This document shows, piece by piece, positions 26,212 to 36,147 of a DNA stretch of 64,000 nucleotides. The notes under the pieces were generated by a model. It worked only from the letters and a program-made list of their open reading frames with translations, did not search any database and was not told where the DNA came from. The translations under genes were made by a program, and so were the position numbers. How positions within the stretch are numbered: the stretch's first letter is position 1; every line of letters begins with the position of its first letter. This DNA comes from Streptosporangium sp. NBC_01495 (GTDB taxonomy: Bacteria; Actinomycetota; Actinomycetes; Streptosporangiales; Streptosporangiaceae), in the NCBI RefSeq assembly GCF_036250735.1, contig NZ_CP109430.1, forward strand, positions 3,596,001-3,660,000, read 5' to 3'.

Positions 26212-26718
26212 ATGCGCAGAACGGTCACCTTCCTCGCGATGGCGATCATCGCCATCGCCTCGACCGTGTTCATCGCCTCACCCGCCAACGCGCACGGCTA
26301 CATCTCGTCGCCGCCGAGCCGTCAGGCCATGTGTGCCCAGGGCCGGGTCTCCGGCTGCGGCGACATCATCTACGAGCCCCAGAGCGTGGAGGGTCCCAAG
26401 GGCCTGCGAAGCTGCCACGCCAACATCGCCCGGTTCTCCCAGCTCAGCAACGAGAGCAAGGGCTGGCCGGCGACGAGCGTCGGCAACTCGGTCACCTTCA
26501 ACTGGGTGCTGACCGCCCGCCACGCCACCAGCACGTGGGAGTACTACGTCGGTAACACCCGGATCGCGGTCTTCGACGACGGCGGCAGGCAGCCCGGCGC
26601 CACCGTCTCGCACAACGTGAACCTGGGTAACAGGACCGGCCGTCTGAAGGTCCTCGCGGTCTGGAACATCGCCGACACCGCCAACGCCTTCTACTCCTGC
26701 GTTGACCTGCAGCGCTGA
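26212..26718 (+). CDS. Secreted AA10 lytic polysaccharide monooxygenase
   Basis: The 168-residue precursor has a signal peptide ending SPANA, so the mature protein starts at His28 in HGYISSPPSRQAMC, the obligatory N-terminal copper ligand. The second ligand is His104 in LTARHATSTWEYY. The mature 141 residues are a single AA10 domain without an extra binding module, as in small chitin-active enzymes. LPMOs oxidatively cut chitin or cellulose chains outside the cell. ATG 26212 follows AAGGAGCAG. The upstream inverted repeat suggests dedicated regulation. Substrate preference (chitin or cellulose) cannot be settled by reading alone. Confidence 0.93.
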   Translation: MRRTVTFLAMAIIAIASTVFIASPANAHGYISSPPSRQAMCAQGRVSGCGDIIYEPQSVEGPKGLRSCHANIARFSQLSNESKGWPATSVGNSVTFNWVLTARHATSTWEYYVGNTRIAVFDDGGRQPGATVSHNVNLGNRTGRLKVLAVWNIADTANAFYSCVDLQR

Positions 26719-26815
26719 CCCGCGACCCGATCTGACAGGCCCGATCCGACCGATTCGATCCGACAGGTCCGACAGATTCGACCCGGTCTGACCGGAGAGG
26801 CCTGACCCGGTAGAT

Positions 26816-26876
26816 CCGAACCACCCGAACCACCCGAACCACCCGAACCACCCGAACCACCCGAACCACCCGAACC
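26816..26876. repeat. 9-bp tandem repeat CCACCCGAA
   Basis: Six uninterrupted copies of CCACCCGAA (26821-26874) plus partial copies lie between the LPMO gene and the STAND gene, after a run of degenerate CCGAT/GACAGG repeats from about 26720. No function is evident. Confidence 0.8.
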
Positions 26877-27229
26877 GCTCCCGCGCCCTCCGCGGCCCGA
26901 CGGCGTCCCGCGCCGTCTCCGGCCCGGTGGGCGCGGGGGCGGTTTCGTCGTTTCACCACCTTCCCCGGCCGACCTCTTTTTGGACGATTCGGGAGAGGTC
27001 ACCGGGGGCGACCGCGCCGTCACGGAAAAGGATCTACCTTGAATGGGGGCCGGAATGGCGGACGCGACGTCGTGGACATAGCAGCTCAAACTGTGCAACG
27101 TGGCTTTTCGTGTGCGCTTTAATTGCCAGAACCTCGGTGATTCAACTCAAGGTCAATGGGGAACAGATATCGTGCGTCCAGGGTTCCCGGCGCCCGTCGG
27201 GGCAGGGGTCGGCACTGCAGAGGTGGTCG

Positions 27230-30200
27230 GTGGCTCGTCGCACAAAAAGAATCGCCGATGTCGCCGCGGCGATTCTGGTGGTTTTTGGAATTCTGGTCGG
27301 ACTTCCGGTGCGAATGGTCGAAGAATATCTGCCGGACACGGTCGTCGCGCACAGGATCGAATGGGTTGTTATTTTCGGATTAACCGCCTCCCTTGTCGTC
27401 CTGCTGACATGGCTGACGCCGAAAATGATGGAATCGCGCACGCGTGGCGGGCTCCTCCTGGTGCCGGAAAGGCAGGCGGGGTGGGTCAGGAGAACCGAGC
27501 TGGACGACGTGGTCTCCACCCTGACGATGAGGGGCTCGGGCACGGTCGGGCTGACCACCGGCCTCGCCGGGGCGGGCGGGTTCGGCAAGACCTCCCTGGC
27601 CGTGGAGGCGTGTCACAGCGACGAGGTGCGGAAACGCTTCGGCGGCGGCGTCATATGGGTCACGGTGGGCCGCGACCGCGCCGGTGCCGACATCGCGGCG
27701 CTCGCCAACGACGTCACGGAGGCCGTGCTGGGCGTCCGGCCGGAGTTCTCCAGCCCAGAGCAGGCCGGTCACCGGATGGCCGAGGCCCTGGCGGAGCGGG
27801 GCCACGTGCTGCTGGTGGTCGACGACGTGTGGAACCCCAAGCAGCTGAGACCCTTCCTGTCCGCGGCCGTGAGGTCCCGGGTGCTGGTGACGACCCGGCT
27901 GCCGAGGGCGCTGCCCTCGAAGGCGATCGCGATGATCGTCGACGAGATGGCGCCGCGGGTGGCCGTCCAGCTGCTGAGCCGGGGACTGCCGCCGATGAAC
28001 CCCGGCGTCGTCAGCGACCTGGTGGGCCTGACGGGGAGGTGGCCGCTGCTGCTCTCCCTCGTGAACGCGCGGCTGCGCGACGAGCACGGCGCGGGGACGA
28101 ACGCCGACGTCGCCGCCCGCCGGGCGGCCGAGCGGCTCGGCCGGACCGTCCCCGCCGTTCTGGACGTCACCGTCGCCTCCCAGCGGGAGACCGCGGTGCT
28201 CGCCGCCGTGGAGCACAGCCTCGAGGCCCTCGGCGCGTTCGACCGCGCCCGCTTCCTGGAACTGGGCGTCTTCCCCGAGGATGTCGAGATACCGGTCGCC
28301 GTCGTCGAGCTTCTCTGGCGCGGCACCGCGGGCCTCACCTCCAAGCAGGCCGAACGGCTCTGCGGGAGGCTTCAGGACCTCGAGCTGATCAGCAGGCGCC
28401 ACGCGGGCGGAACGGCGCCGTCGATCACGATCCACGACGTCGTCCGTTCCGCCGTCCGCTCGGAGGACGGCCTGGGGAAGGAGCGCGCCGAGGCCGCCAA
28501 CCGCGACCTCCTCGACGAGGCCAGAAACCTGATACCCGACGACGACCTCACCGCCGACGCCGAATGGTGGAGGCTGCCCCGGACCGTGCCCTACCTCTGG
28601 GACCACCTGCTGTTCCATCTCTCCGAGGCGAGGAGATACCGGGAGCTGGAATCGCTGCTGCACGATGTGCGGTGGTTCGTCACCCGCGTACGCGCGTTCG
28701 GGGTGGCCGCGGCGGAGTCGGATCTGGCGTTGTCGACCTCGCGTTCCGTCGCCGGGGTCCGACGGCTGATCGCCCGCAGCGCCCACCTGCTCACCCCCTT
28801 CGAGTCGGACGCCGTCTCCACCGCGAACCTGCTGGCCCGCCTCTACGCGTTCCCGCCGATGCGGGCGTCGGTCGAGCGCTACAGCCAGGAGAGCGAGACC
28901 ACCTTCCTGAGAGCCCGCTGGCCGCTGCCCGACGACGGCGCCACCTGCCTCCTGCGTACCCTGACCTCGGCGACGCGACGGCTCAACGAGGTGTCGGTCA
29001 CCCCGGACGGGTCGCGGTTCGTCGTGCACGCCCGCGACGGCGGCGCGCAGGTCTGGAAGGTCGACGGCACCACCCGGACAACGCTGGCCACCCACGGCAG
29101 ACCGGTTCACGAGGTCGCCGTCGCGCCGGACGGTTCGTGGCTGGTGACCCGTTCGGGGAGCAGGCGGGTACAGATCTGGGGGATCGGCGGCACCGAGAGG
29201 GCCGTCCTGCGAAACGGGATCGGCAGGCTCGCCGGGATGGTGGCCGCGTCGGACGGTTCGTGGCTGGCCACCCTCTCCGCGAGCGGGAAGGCCTGCCTCT
29301 GGAATTTCGACGGGAGCAGGCGTGCCGTCCTGAGAAGGGGGATGGGCAAGTTCGCCGGGATGGTGGCCGCGCCCGACGGTTCGTGGCTGGCGACCCTCTC
29401 CGCGACGGGCGGGGTCGGTCTCTGGAGCCCCGGCGGGAGGAGGCTCCTGATCCTCAGGAGCCGGATCAGGGTGAGAACCAAGCCGCGAAGGCTGAAGGAC
29501 ATCCTGAGGATGCGCGGCTGGAGCCAGGAGGACGAGAAGGTCTCCGGCAGGAACCGGCCGATCGGCAAGGTCTCCAAGCTGGTCGTCTCCCCTGACGGTT
29601 CGTGGCTGGCGACCCGCTCCGGAGACGGGAGCGTGCGCCTGTGGGGGATCGACGGCGTCGAGCGGGCCGTCCTGACGGGGCACACCGGGGCGGGATCGGG
29701 CATGCGGATCTCTCCCGACGGCTCGTGGCTGGCCACCTGGGCCTCCACCGGTCCCGTGCGTCTGTGGGAGGCCGACGGCAGGCAGCGGGCCGTCCTGACG
29801 GGTGACGCGGGGATGGTTCGGCAGGTGGTGATCGCTCCGGACGGCAGCTGGCTGGCGACGCTTTCCGGTGATCGGAGTGTGCGTCTGTGGGAGGCCGACG
29901 GTGGTGAGCGGGCCGTCCTGACGGGTCATGCGGGGATGGTTCGGCAGGTGGTGATCGCTCCGGACGGCAGCTGGCTGGCGACGCTTTCCGGTGATCGGAG
30001 TGTGCGTCTGTGGGAGGCCGACGGTGGTGAGCGGGCCGCGCTGACGGGTCATGCGGGGACGGTTCGGCAGGTGGTGATCGCTCCCGACAGCAGCTGGCTG
30101 GCCGCCTGCTCCGACGAGGGGACGATCCGGATCTGGCAGTCGGAGCGCGCCGCCCGGCAGAGCCGCAGGGGCCGGACCGGGACGGTCCGCCAGGTGACGA

Positions 30201-31264
30201 TCTCCCCCGAGGGAAGCTGGATCGCCACCCACTCCGGTGACGGGTCGGTGAAACTCTGGAACGAGGACAGGATAGAAGGGGCGACCCTCACCGTTCCCCT
30301 CGAGAACGGTCACCATGGCGCGGTCTCGCCGGACAAGACGTGGCTGGCCGTCTGGTCCACCGATCACGTCGTCCGGATACGCGGAGCCGGTGGCCGTAGA
30401 CGGGCCATCCCGACGGGACACCCGGGACGCCTGCGGGGAGTCGCGATCGCCCCCGACAGCACCTGGCTCGCCACCTGGTCGGCCGATCGGACCGTACGGC
30501 TGTGGGGCGCGGGCGGCAGCAGGAGGGCGGTGCTGACCGGTCACACCGGGCCGGTGCGCGAGGTGGTGATCGCCCCCGACAGCACCTGGCTGGCCACCTG
30601 CTCGGAAGACGGCACCGCCCGCGTGTGGTGGGCCGACGGCACCGAGCGCGCCGTCCTGGTCGCGAACATCAGGGCGACGGCCCACCTCCTCATCTCCCCG
30701 GACGGTGCCTGGCTCGCCACCCTGTCCATCTACGGGAGGATCCAGCTCTGGAAACCGGACGGCAGCAGGTACGCCGCCCTGAGGAGCAGGGTGGAGGCCA
30801 TCGGTGAGATCACCGTGGCGCCGAACGGCAGGTGGTTCGCCATCTTCTCCGCCAACGGCACGGCCGGTCTGTGGGGAGCCGACGGGAAGGCGCGGGCCTC
30901 GCTCAAGGGATGCCCGGGACCGGCCCGGGGGGTGACGATCGCCCCCGACGGCACCTGGCTGGCCGCCTGCTTCGACGACGGCAGCGCCCGTGTCTGGTCG
31001 GCGGGCGGCACGGAGCGGGCGAGGCTGTCCGGCGGTGAGGGAAGGATCCGCGGCGTGGCCATCTCCCCGGACAGCAACCTGCTCGCCACCTGCTCCGACG
31101 ACGGCAGCATCCGGGTCTGGGACAGATACGGCGAGTCGTCCGCCGCCGGAGCGCGGGTCGAGGCGGGCCTCAACTGCCTGGCCTGGTTCCCCGGCGGTCT
31201 CGCCATAGCCGCGGGTGGCGACCAGGGCCTGTACGGGTTCGACCTCTACCCCCCGCCCGAATAG
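27230..31264 (+). CDS. Membrane-anchored NB-ARC/WD40 STAND protein
   Basis: The 1344-residue protein starts with two transmembrane helices (about 10-27 and 45-63), followed by an NB-ARC NTPase. It has the P-loop GLAGAGGFGKTSLA (about 105-118), Walker B VLLVVDDVW and sensor RVLVTTRLP. After a helical winged region come about 17 WD40-type repeats, each with a DGSWLAT-like strand and a (V/R)RLW closing motif, from about residue 580 to the end. One block of repeats is nearly identical at DNA level (123-bp period, 29821-30066). STAND ATPases use such sensors for signalling or defence; the target is unknown. GTG 27230 follows AGAGGTGG; the longer frame from 26927 is not credible. Confidence 0.85.
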   Translation: MARRTKRIADVAAAILVVFGILVGLPVRMVEEYLPDTVVAHRIEWVVIFGLTASLVVLLTWLTPKMMESRTRGGLLLVPERQAGWVRRTELDDVVSTLTMRGSGTVGLTTGLAGAGGFGKTSLAVEACHSDEVRKRFGGGVIWVTVGRDRAGADIAALANDVTEAVLGVRPEFSSPEQAGHRMAEALAERGHVLLVVDDVWNPKQLRPFLSAAVRSRVLVTTRLPRALPSKAIAMIVDEMAPRVAVQLLSRGLPPMNPGVVSDLVGLTGRWPLLLSLVNARLRDEHGAGTNADVAARRAAERLGRTVPAVLDVTVASQRETAVLAAVEHSLEALGAFDRARFLELGVFPEDVEIPVAVVELLWRGTAGLTSKQAERLCGRLQDLELISRRHAGGTAPSITIHDVVRSAVRSEDGLGKERAEAANRDLLDEARNLIPDDDLTADAEWWRLPRTVPYLWDHLLFHLSEARRYRELESLLHDVRWFVTRVRAFGVAAAESDLALSTSRSVAGVRRLIARSAHLLTPFESDAVSTANLLARLYAFPPMRASVERYSQESETTFLRARWPLPDDGATCLLRTLTSATRRLNEVSVTPDGSRFVVHARDGGAQVWKVDGTTRTTLATHGRPVHEVAVAPDGSWLVTRSGSRRVQIWGIGGTERAVLRNGIGRLAGMVAASDGSWLATLSASGKACLWNFDGSRRAVLRRGMGKFAGMVAAPDGSWLATLSATGGVGLWSPGGRRLLILRSRIRVRTKPRRLKDILRMRGWSQEDEKVSGRNRPIGKVSKLVVSPDGSWLATRSGDGSVRLWGIDGVERAVLTGHTGAGSGMRISPDGSWLATWASTGPVRLWEADGRQRAVLTGDAGMVRQVVIAPDGSWLATLSGDRSVRLWEADGGERAVLTGHAGMVRQVVIAPDGSWLATLSGDRSVRLWEADGGERAALTGHAGTVRQVVIAPDSSWLAACSDEGTIRIWQSERAARQSRRGRTGTVRQVTISPEGSWIATHSGDGSVKLWNEDRIEGATLTVPLENGHHGAVSPDKTWLAVWSTDHVVRIRGAGGRRRAIPTGHPGRLRGVAIAPDSTWLATWSADRTVRLWGAGGSRRAVLTGHTGPVREVVIAPDSTWLATCSEDGTARVWWADGTERAVLVANIRATAHLLISPDGAWLATLSIYGRIQLWKPDGSRYAALRSRVEAIGEITVAPNGRWFAIFSANGTAGLWGADGKARASLKGCPGPARGVTIAPDGTWLAACFDDGSARVWSAGGTERARLSGGEGRIRGVAISPDSNLLATCSDDGSIRVWDRYGESSAAGARVEAGLNCLAWFPGGLAIAAGGDQGLYGFDLYPPPE

Positions 31265-31531
31265 CGGCCGGCGCGGGTCGGCGGCGAGCGGTAGTCCTGT
31301 TCGGTGGTGCCGTCGGTGACCTCCACGACCAGGCCGCGTCGGCGGGCCACCATCAGTGGCTCGGTGGGGACGGTGATGCCGTGACCGCCGGCTCCCGCCT
31401 TCCGGAGTCTCCGACGCGCGGGCCGAAGGCGTCCGCCGGTCCCGGTGACCCGCCTGCCGCTCCTGGCTGTCGGACGGCCACCGTAGAGTGGGCCGGTCCG
31501 CAGGGCTTTTATCGCGAATGGGTGAGAAATC

Positions 31532-32350
31532 ATGGATGAGAAGTTGACGCTGATGGCCGTTCACGCCCATCCCGACGACGAGGTGATCAGCACCGGCGGG
31601 ATCCTCGCCAGGTACGCGGACGAGGGTGTCCGCACCGTCCTGGTCACCTGCACGAACGGCGAGCAGGGCGACGGCCCCGGCGGGGTGAAGCCGGGGGAGG
31701 CCGGTCACGACGAGGCGGCGGTGAGCGCGCTGCGGCTGGAGGAGCTCCGCGAGTCGACGACCCACCTGGGGATCTCCCACGTTGAGCTGCTCGGCTACCG
31801 CGACTCGGGCATGGTCGGCTGGGCCGCCAACGAGGCGCCGGAGTCCTTCGCCAACGTGCCCTTCGAGCAGGCCGTCGGTCGGCTCGTCGCGCTGATGGAG
31901 CACTACCGCCCGCAGGTCGTCGTGACCTACGACGAGAACGGCGGCTACGGCCACCCCGACCACATCCAGGCCCACCGGGTCGCCCTCGCGGCGGCCGAGG
32001 CCAGCGGCATTCCCGGCAAGCTCTACTACACGGCCGTGTCCCGCGAGCGGATGGCCGAGCTGTTCGAGTATCTCCGCTCGACCGGTGACGCCCCGGAGGA
32101 CTTCGAGCCCTCCGACGACTTCGGCGTCCCCGAGGAGCAGATCACCACTGTGGTCGACGTGTCCGCCCAGGTGGAGCGGAAGCTCAAGGCGCTGGAGGCG
32201 CACGCGAGCCAGGGCGACAGCATTTTCTTCCTGCGCATGCCCGCCGAGGCCCAGTACCGGGTGTTCGAGCACGAGACCTTCATCCGCCACATCAACCGCG
32301 TTTCCGCCGCGGCCGACCGTGAGGACGACCTTTTCGACGGCCTCCGTTAG
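31532..32350 (+). CDS. PIG-L family deacetylase, mycothiol conjugate amidase-like
   Basis: The 272-residue protein has both zinc motifs of the LmbE/PIG-L family: MAVHAHPDDEV at the N-terminus and YDENGGYGHPDHIQAHRV in the middle. The second block, with LYYTAVSRERM and the ALEAHASQGD region, resembles mycothiol S-conjugate amidase (Mca) and MshB. These zinc enzymes cleave N-acetylglucosamine or mycothiol conjugates in the cytoplasm of actinomycetes. The assignment between Mca-like and other PIG-L roles is open. It stands alone, followed by the PBP gene. Confidence 0.85.
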   Translation: MDEKLTLMAVHAHPDDEVISTGGILARYADEGVRTVLVTCTNGEQGDGPGGVKPGEAGHDEAAVSALRLEELRESTTHLGISHVELLGYRDSGMVGWAANEAPESFANVPFEQAVGRLVALMEHYRPQVVVTYDENGGYGHPDHIQAHRVALAAAEASGIPGKLYYTAVSRERMAELFEYLRSTGDAPEDFEPSDDFGVPEEQITTVVDVSAQVERKLKALEAHASQGDSIFFLRMPAEAQYRVFEHETFIRHINRVSAAADREDDLFDGLR

Positions 32351-32512
32351 CGGGACGGCCTCCGACAAGACTTCTCCGCGGGGACGGCTCCCGGGGGCGT
32401 CGTGGGATACGGTGTCATACCGAAGTCCGGAAAAACCTGGTTGACCGCTTCTTGTCGCCTTTACGATCTTTTCTCTGGTATGCAAATCTGCAAACCCGGG
32501 GGAGTAAACGGT

Positions 32513-34168
32513 ATGCGTGATCGACGGCTCCTCGCGCTGGTCATCTCGGCGGCCGCGATCCTCGTCTTCGGCGTGTACGGGGTGGTGGCCGCCCCCGGCG
32601 CCGTCGTGGCTTCGCCCTCGCCGCGGCCCTCGCCGTCGGGTGACCCCGACGAGTCCGATGACCCGGACGTCAGGACGAACGCGGTGCGGGCGGGGGAGTC
32701 GCCCACCCCGTTGCCCGTCTCGCCGCCACCGAACCTGATCACGCTGACCCCGGCCACCCCGAACCCGCAGAGCGGTCCGGAGACGACCGTGACGAACTAC
32801 TTCACCGCCTGGCAGGGGGGTGACCTCACCGCCATGACGGGCATGGTCGTCGACCCCCCGGCCGACTTCGGCGTTCGGCACCGCGGCTTCGACGCCGACC
32901 TGCGGGTCTCGTCGCTGTCCCTCACCCCCGGCGATCTGCGTCGCCACAGCGAGGACGCGGCCGAGATGTCGTTCAAAGGGGTACGGCAGGTCACGGGGCT
33001 GGGCGACTGGCCGTTCGCCTCCGTCCTGCGCCTGGAACAGCGGTTCGGGGTGTGGAAGGTGCGCTGGACCCCCGAGACGATGCACCCCTCGCTCAAGGGC
33101 GGCGGGAGCATACGGCTGAAGGAGACCGAGGTCCGGCGCCCGGCCACGCTGACCCGCGAGGGGGAGCCGTTCCCCCGCGACAGCAGGGCCGGCGACTACT
33201 TCACCGGGCTGGGTGACACGGTGATCGACCTGAGACTGGAGGAGGAGCCCTCCGGCCAGGTGCTGCTGGACTCACCGCTCCCGCCGACCTCGGGGACGAG
33301 GACCACGATCTCCCAGCCCGTGCAGGCCGCCGCGGCCCGCGCCCTGGACGGTGTCGGGCAGCCCGCCGCGATCGTGGCCGTGGACGTCCAGACGGCCCAG
33401 GTGCGCGCGGTGGCGGACACGCTGGGCGGCAAGCAGGCGTTCAGCGGCCTCTACCCGCCCGGCTCGACGTTCAAGGTCGTGACCGCCGCCGCACTGCTTC
33501 GCGGCGGCCTGACCCCGGAGTCGCCGGTCGCCTGCCCGGCCGCCTACACCATCCCGAACGGCAGGAGTTTCACCGACTCCGACGGCATCGACCACGGCAG
33601 CGTGGCCTTCACCACGGCCTTCGCGCTCTCCTGCAACACCACCTTCGCCCAGCAGACGTACGAGCGGCTGCGCGACGACCGGCTGCGCGCCGAGGCGGCC
33701 GACCGGTTCGGCTTCAAGGAGAAGCCGGGGCTGAGCTCCTGCCGGATCCAGCCGTACGGAAGCCCCGACGAGCTCGGCTCCGACGCCATCGGCCAGAACT
33801 CGGTGCAGGCCAGCCCGCTCTGCATGGCCGAGGTCGCCGCCGCGGTCGCGAGCGGTGTCTGGAAACCCGCGATCACGACCGACGAGCCCCCCGCGGACTC
33901 GCCGCCTCCCGTGCCGCTGGACGAGGGGGTGGCCGCGAGCCTGCGGACGATGATGGGCGCCGTGGTCACCCAGGGAACGGCCTCGCAGGCCGGGCTCCCG
34001 CCGGACACCGCCGGCAAGACCGGCACCGCCGAGGTCGATAACGGCGGGGACCACGCCTGGTTCATCGGCTACCGGGGTTCCCTGGCCTTCGCGGTGTTCG
34101 TCCGGCACGGCGGCGCCGGGGGCAAGGTCGCGGCACCGATCGCTGCGAGGTTCCTGAACGCCCTCTGA
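32513..34168 (+). CDS. Penicillin-binding protein with NTF2-like domain
   Basis: The 551-residue protein has an N-terminal membrane anchor (about 6-28), a Ser/Pro-rich linker, an NTF2-like MecA-N domain (about 85-190) and a transpeptidase domain (about 260-550). Catalytic motifs are S318-TFK, S373-CN and K502-TG. It is a class B type PBP, cross-linking peptidoglycan outside the membrane. Such MecA-N proteins in actinomycetes are accessory or sporulation-linked transpeptidases. The family's long PBP dimerisation region is shortened. ATG 32513 follows GGGGGAG; an ATG at 32480 has no ribosome site. Confidence 0.9.
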   Translation: MRDRRLLALVISAAAILVFGVYGVVAAPGAVVASPSPRPSPSGDPDESDDPDVRTNAVRAGESPTPLPVSPPPNLITLTPATPNPQSGPETTVTNYFTAWQGGDLTAMTGMVVDPPADFGVRHRGFDADLRVSSLSLTPGDLRRHSEDAAEMSFKGVRQVTGLGDWPFASVLRLEQRFGVWKVRWTPETMHPSLKGGGSIRLKETEVRRPATLTREGEPFPRDSRAGDYFTGLGDTVIDLRLEEEPSGQVLLDSPLPPTSGTRTTISQPVQAAAARALDGVGQPAAIVAVDVQTAQVRAVADTLGGKQAFSGLYPPGSTFKVVTAAALLRGGLTPESPVACPAAYTIPNGRSFTDSDGIDHGSVAFTTAFALSCNTTFAQQTYERLRDDRLRAEAADRFGFKEKPGLSSCRIQPYGSPDELGSDAIGQNSVQASPLCMAEVAAAVASGVWKPAITTDEPPADSPPPVPLDEGVAASLRTMMGAVVTQGTASQAGLPPDTAGKTGTAEVDNGGDHAWFIGYRGSLAFAVFVRHGGAGGKVAAPIAARFLNAL

Positions 34169-34265
34169 GGCGTTCCGGGAACGTCGCCTGCATCACCCAC
34201 GTCACCTCCGCGCGGTGCCGATCCGTCCGGGCGCGGCGACCACCGGGCGCCACGGCCCGGCGGGC

Positions 34266-35300
34266 TCAGTGGTTCAGGGAGGGCTCCTCGCCGAGAGGCT
34301 TCGCGTCGGGGGTGGTTCGCAGATCCTTCAGCACCTCCTCCAGCTGGGCGAACTCGTCCCGGCCGAGCGGCCCGTGCTGGAGCGCGCCGGCGTTCTCCTC
34401 GACCTGCGCGACGGTGCGGCACCCCGGAATCGGGATCGTCGTCTCGCTCCGCGCCCACAGCCAGGCGAGGGCGCCCTGGGCGAGCGTACGGCCGCCGGAG
34501 GTGAGCAGCTCGCGCGCGGCCTCGATGCGGGGCAGCCACTCCGGCACGGCCGCGCCGTCCTCCCTGAAGTAGATCTGCCAGTCGAAGCCCTGGCTGCGCA
34601 CGTCGTCGCGGCCCACCGTGCGGCCGTCGTGGTATTTGCCGCTGAGCAGGCCCATCGCCAGCGGACCCCGGTTGACGCTCGCCTGGCCGGTCGCCTCGCA
34701 CACCGCGATCACGTCGGCCGCGTCCCGCAGCACCGAGATGTCGTGCTGGACGGCGGTGCAGTGCGGTCCCGCGATCGCGAAGGCCCTGGCGTGCTCGGCG
34801 TTGTCGGTGCTCCAGCCGTACGCCCGGATCCGCCCGTCGGCCACCAGATCCTCGAGCGTGTCGATGAGGTCGAGCGCCTCGGTGACCGGCAACTCGTTGA
34901 TGTGGAGCTGGTAGAGGTCGATGTGGTCGGTGCCGAGCCGCCGGAGCGACCCCTCCAGACACTCGCGCAGGTAGGCGGCGCTGCTGTCCGAACCGCCGGC
35001 CTCGCGCGTTCGCTCGTCGAAGGTCCAGCCCCACTTGCTGGCCACGACGACCTCGTCACGGCGCCCCGCCAGCGCCCGGCCCAGCACCGACTCGCTGTGC
35101 CCGGCGCCGTAGTTGCTCGCGGTGTCGAAGAAGGTCACCCCGAGGTCGAGTGCCCGGTGGACGGTGCGGATCGACTCGTCGTCGTCCACCGCGCCCCAGC
35201 CGAACTGGGCGTCGCCGCCCTTCCACGGGCCGCCGATCGCCCAGCACCCCATGCCGAGCGCGCTGGTCTCGATGCCGCTGCGACCGATGATCCGCCTCAT
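34266..35300 (-). CDS. Aldo/keto reductase
   Basis: This 344-residue (beta/alpha)8 NAD(P)H-dependent oxidoreductase has FFDTASNYG (catalytic Asp and Tyr), VVASKWG (Lys) and LYQLHIN (His), and a cofactor region GALAWLWARSETTIPIPGC. It belongs to the AKR11/12-like group of bacterial reductases. The substrate is unknown. ATG 35300 follows GGAGAG at eight bases; an upstream ATG at 35330 is weaker. It is divergent from trpF. Confidence 0.9.
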   Translation of the reverse strand: MRRIIGRSGIETSALGMGCWAIGGPWKGGDAQFGWGAVDDDESIRTVHRALDLGVTFFDTASNYGAGHSESVLGRALAGRRDEVVVASKWGWTFDERTREAGGSDSSAAYLRECLEGSLRRLGTDHIDLYQLHINELPVTEALDLIDTLEDLVADGRIRAYGWSTDNAEHARAFAIAGPHCTAVQHDISVLRDAADVIAVCEATGQASVNRGPLAMGLLSGKYHDGRTVGRDDVRSQGFDWQIYFREDGAAVPEWLPRIEAARELLTSGGRTLAQGALAWLWARSETTIPIPGCRTVAQVEENAGALQHGPLGRDEFAQLEEVLKDLRTTPDAKPLGEEPSLNH

Positions 35301-35556
35301 TGTCCGCTCTCCAAACTCGTCGGGATTCACGGCTCCACCTTTCCCGCTGGAGTGGGCTCCAGGTCAACCCCGAAAGGAAAAGCGGAACGGTCTGTTTCGT
35401 TGTCGCCCGGTGTGTCACCCGAATCTCTCCTTCGCCGGGAGTGCGCTCTCCGGACGATGGACCCGCCCCTGTGGCGGATGACGTCAGGGGCGGTCCCGGA
35501 GGGGGGAACTCCGCCGCGATCCGGACACGGGCGAGGAACGGGCTACCGTACACAGG

Positions 35557-36147
35557 GTGTACGTGAAGATCTGCGGGCTGCGCGAGCCCGGACATGTGAC
35601 GGCCGCCGTCGAGGCGGGAGCCGACGCCATCGGATTCGTCCTCACCAGGAGTTCGCGGCGGGTCACCCCCGCGCGGGCGAGGGAGCTGGCCTCGGCGGTG
35701 CCCTCGCACGTGCTGACCGTGGGGGTGTTCGCCGGCGAGCCCTCCGTGGAGGTCAGGGCGGCCACCCTGGAGGCGGGGCTGCGCGCCGTCCAGCTGCACG
35801 GTGACCACCCGCACGAGGACTTCACCGCGTTGAAGGACCTCGGCGTCACGCTGGTCCGCGCCGGGGCCGCGAGCACCGACCTGCGCTGCGGCGCTCTCGA
35901 CGAGGACCTGCTCATCGTCGACGCGCCCAGGCCGGGCTCGGGGGAACCGTGGGACTGGGCGGCCGTGCGCGGGCGCCCGGCGGGCCGCTGGATGCTGGCC
36001 GGGGGACTGGACCCGTCGAACGTGACCGAGGCGATCGCCGCCGCGCAGCCCTGGGGGGTCGACGTGTCGAGCGGTGTGGAGGTCGCGCCCGGGGTGAAGG
36101 ACCCAGGCCTCATCAGGGACTTCGTCGCCGCCGCCCGCGGCGCCTGA
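35557..36147 (+). CDS. trpF: Phosphoribosylanthranilate isomerase
   Basis: TrpF isomerises N-(5-phosphoribosyl)anthranilate in tryptophan synthesis. The 196-residue TIM-barrel protein has the family motifs KICGL (general base Cys6), GADAIGFVL, SSRRV, VGVF, VQLHGD, LIVDAP (general acid Asp) and LAGGLDPSNV with a closing GVDVSSGVE. Length is normal. It stands alone, not with other trp genes, as often in actinomycetes. A GGACC/GGTCC hairpin just upstream (about 35458-35496) may be regulatory. Confidence 0.95.
   Translation: MYVKICGLREPGHVTAAVEAGADAIGFVLTRSSRRVTPARARELASAVPSHVLTVGVFAGEPSVEVRAATLEAGLRAVQLHGDHPHEDFTALKDLGVTLVRAGAASTDLRCGALDEDLLIVDAPRPGSGEPWDWAAVRGRPAGRWMLAGGLDPSNVTEAIAAAQPWGVDVSSGVEVAPGVKDPGLIRDFVAAARGA

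Noticed and set aside
26816-26876. CCACCCGAA repeats as a CRISPR array or iteron origin
   Set aside because: Units are contiguous 9-mers without spacers, and no replication gene or AT-rich unwinding element is nearby.
27380-33085. 1901-codon minus-strand open frame
   Set aside because: It runs antisense through the STAND, PIG-L and PBP genes, which have strong motifs. Its sequence is low-complexity Arg/Gly/Pro, the usual antisense shadow in high-GC DNA.
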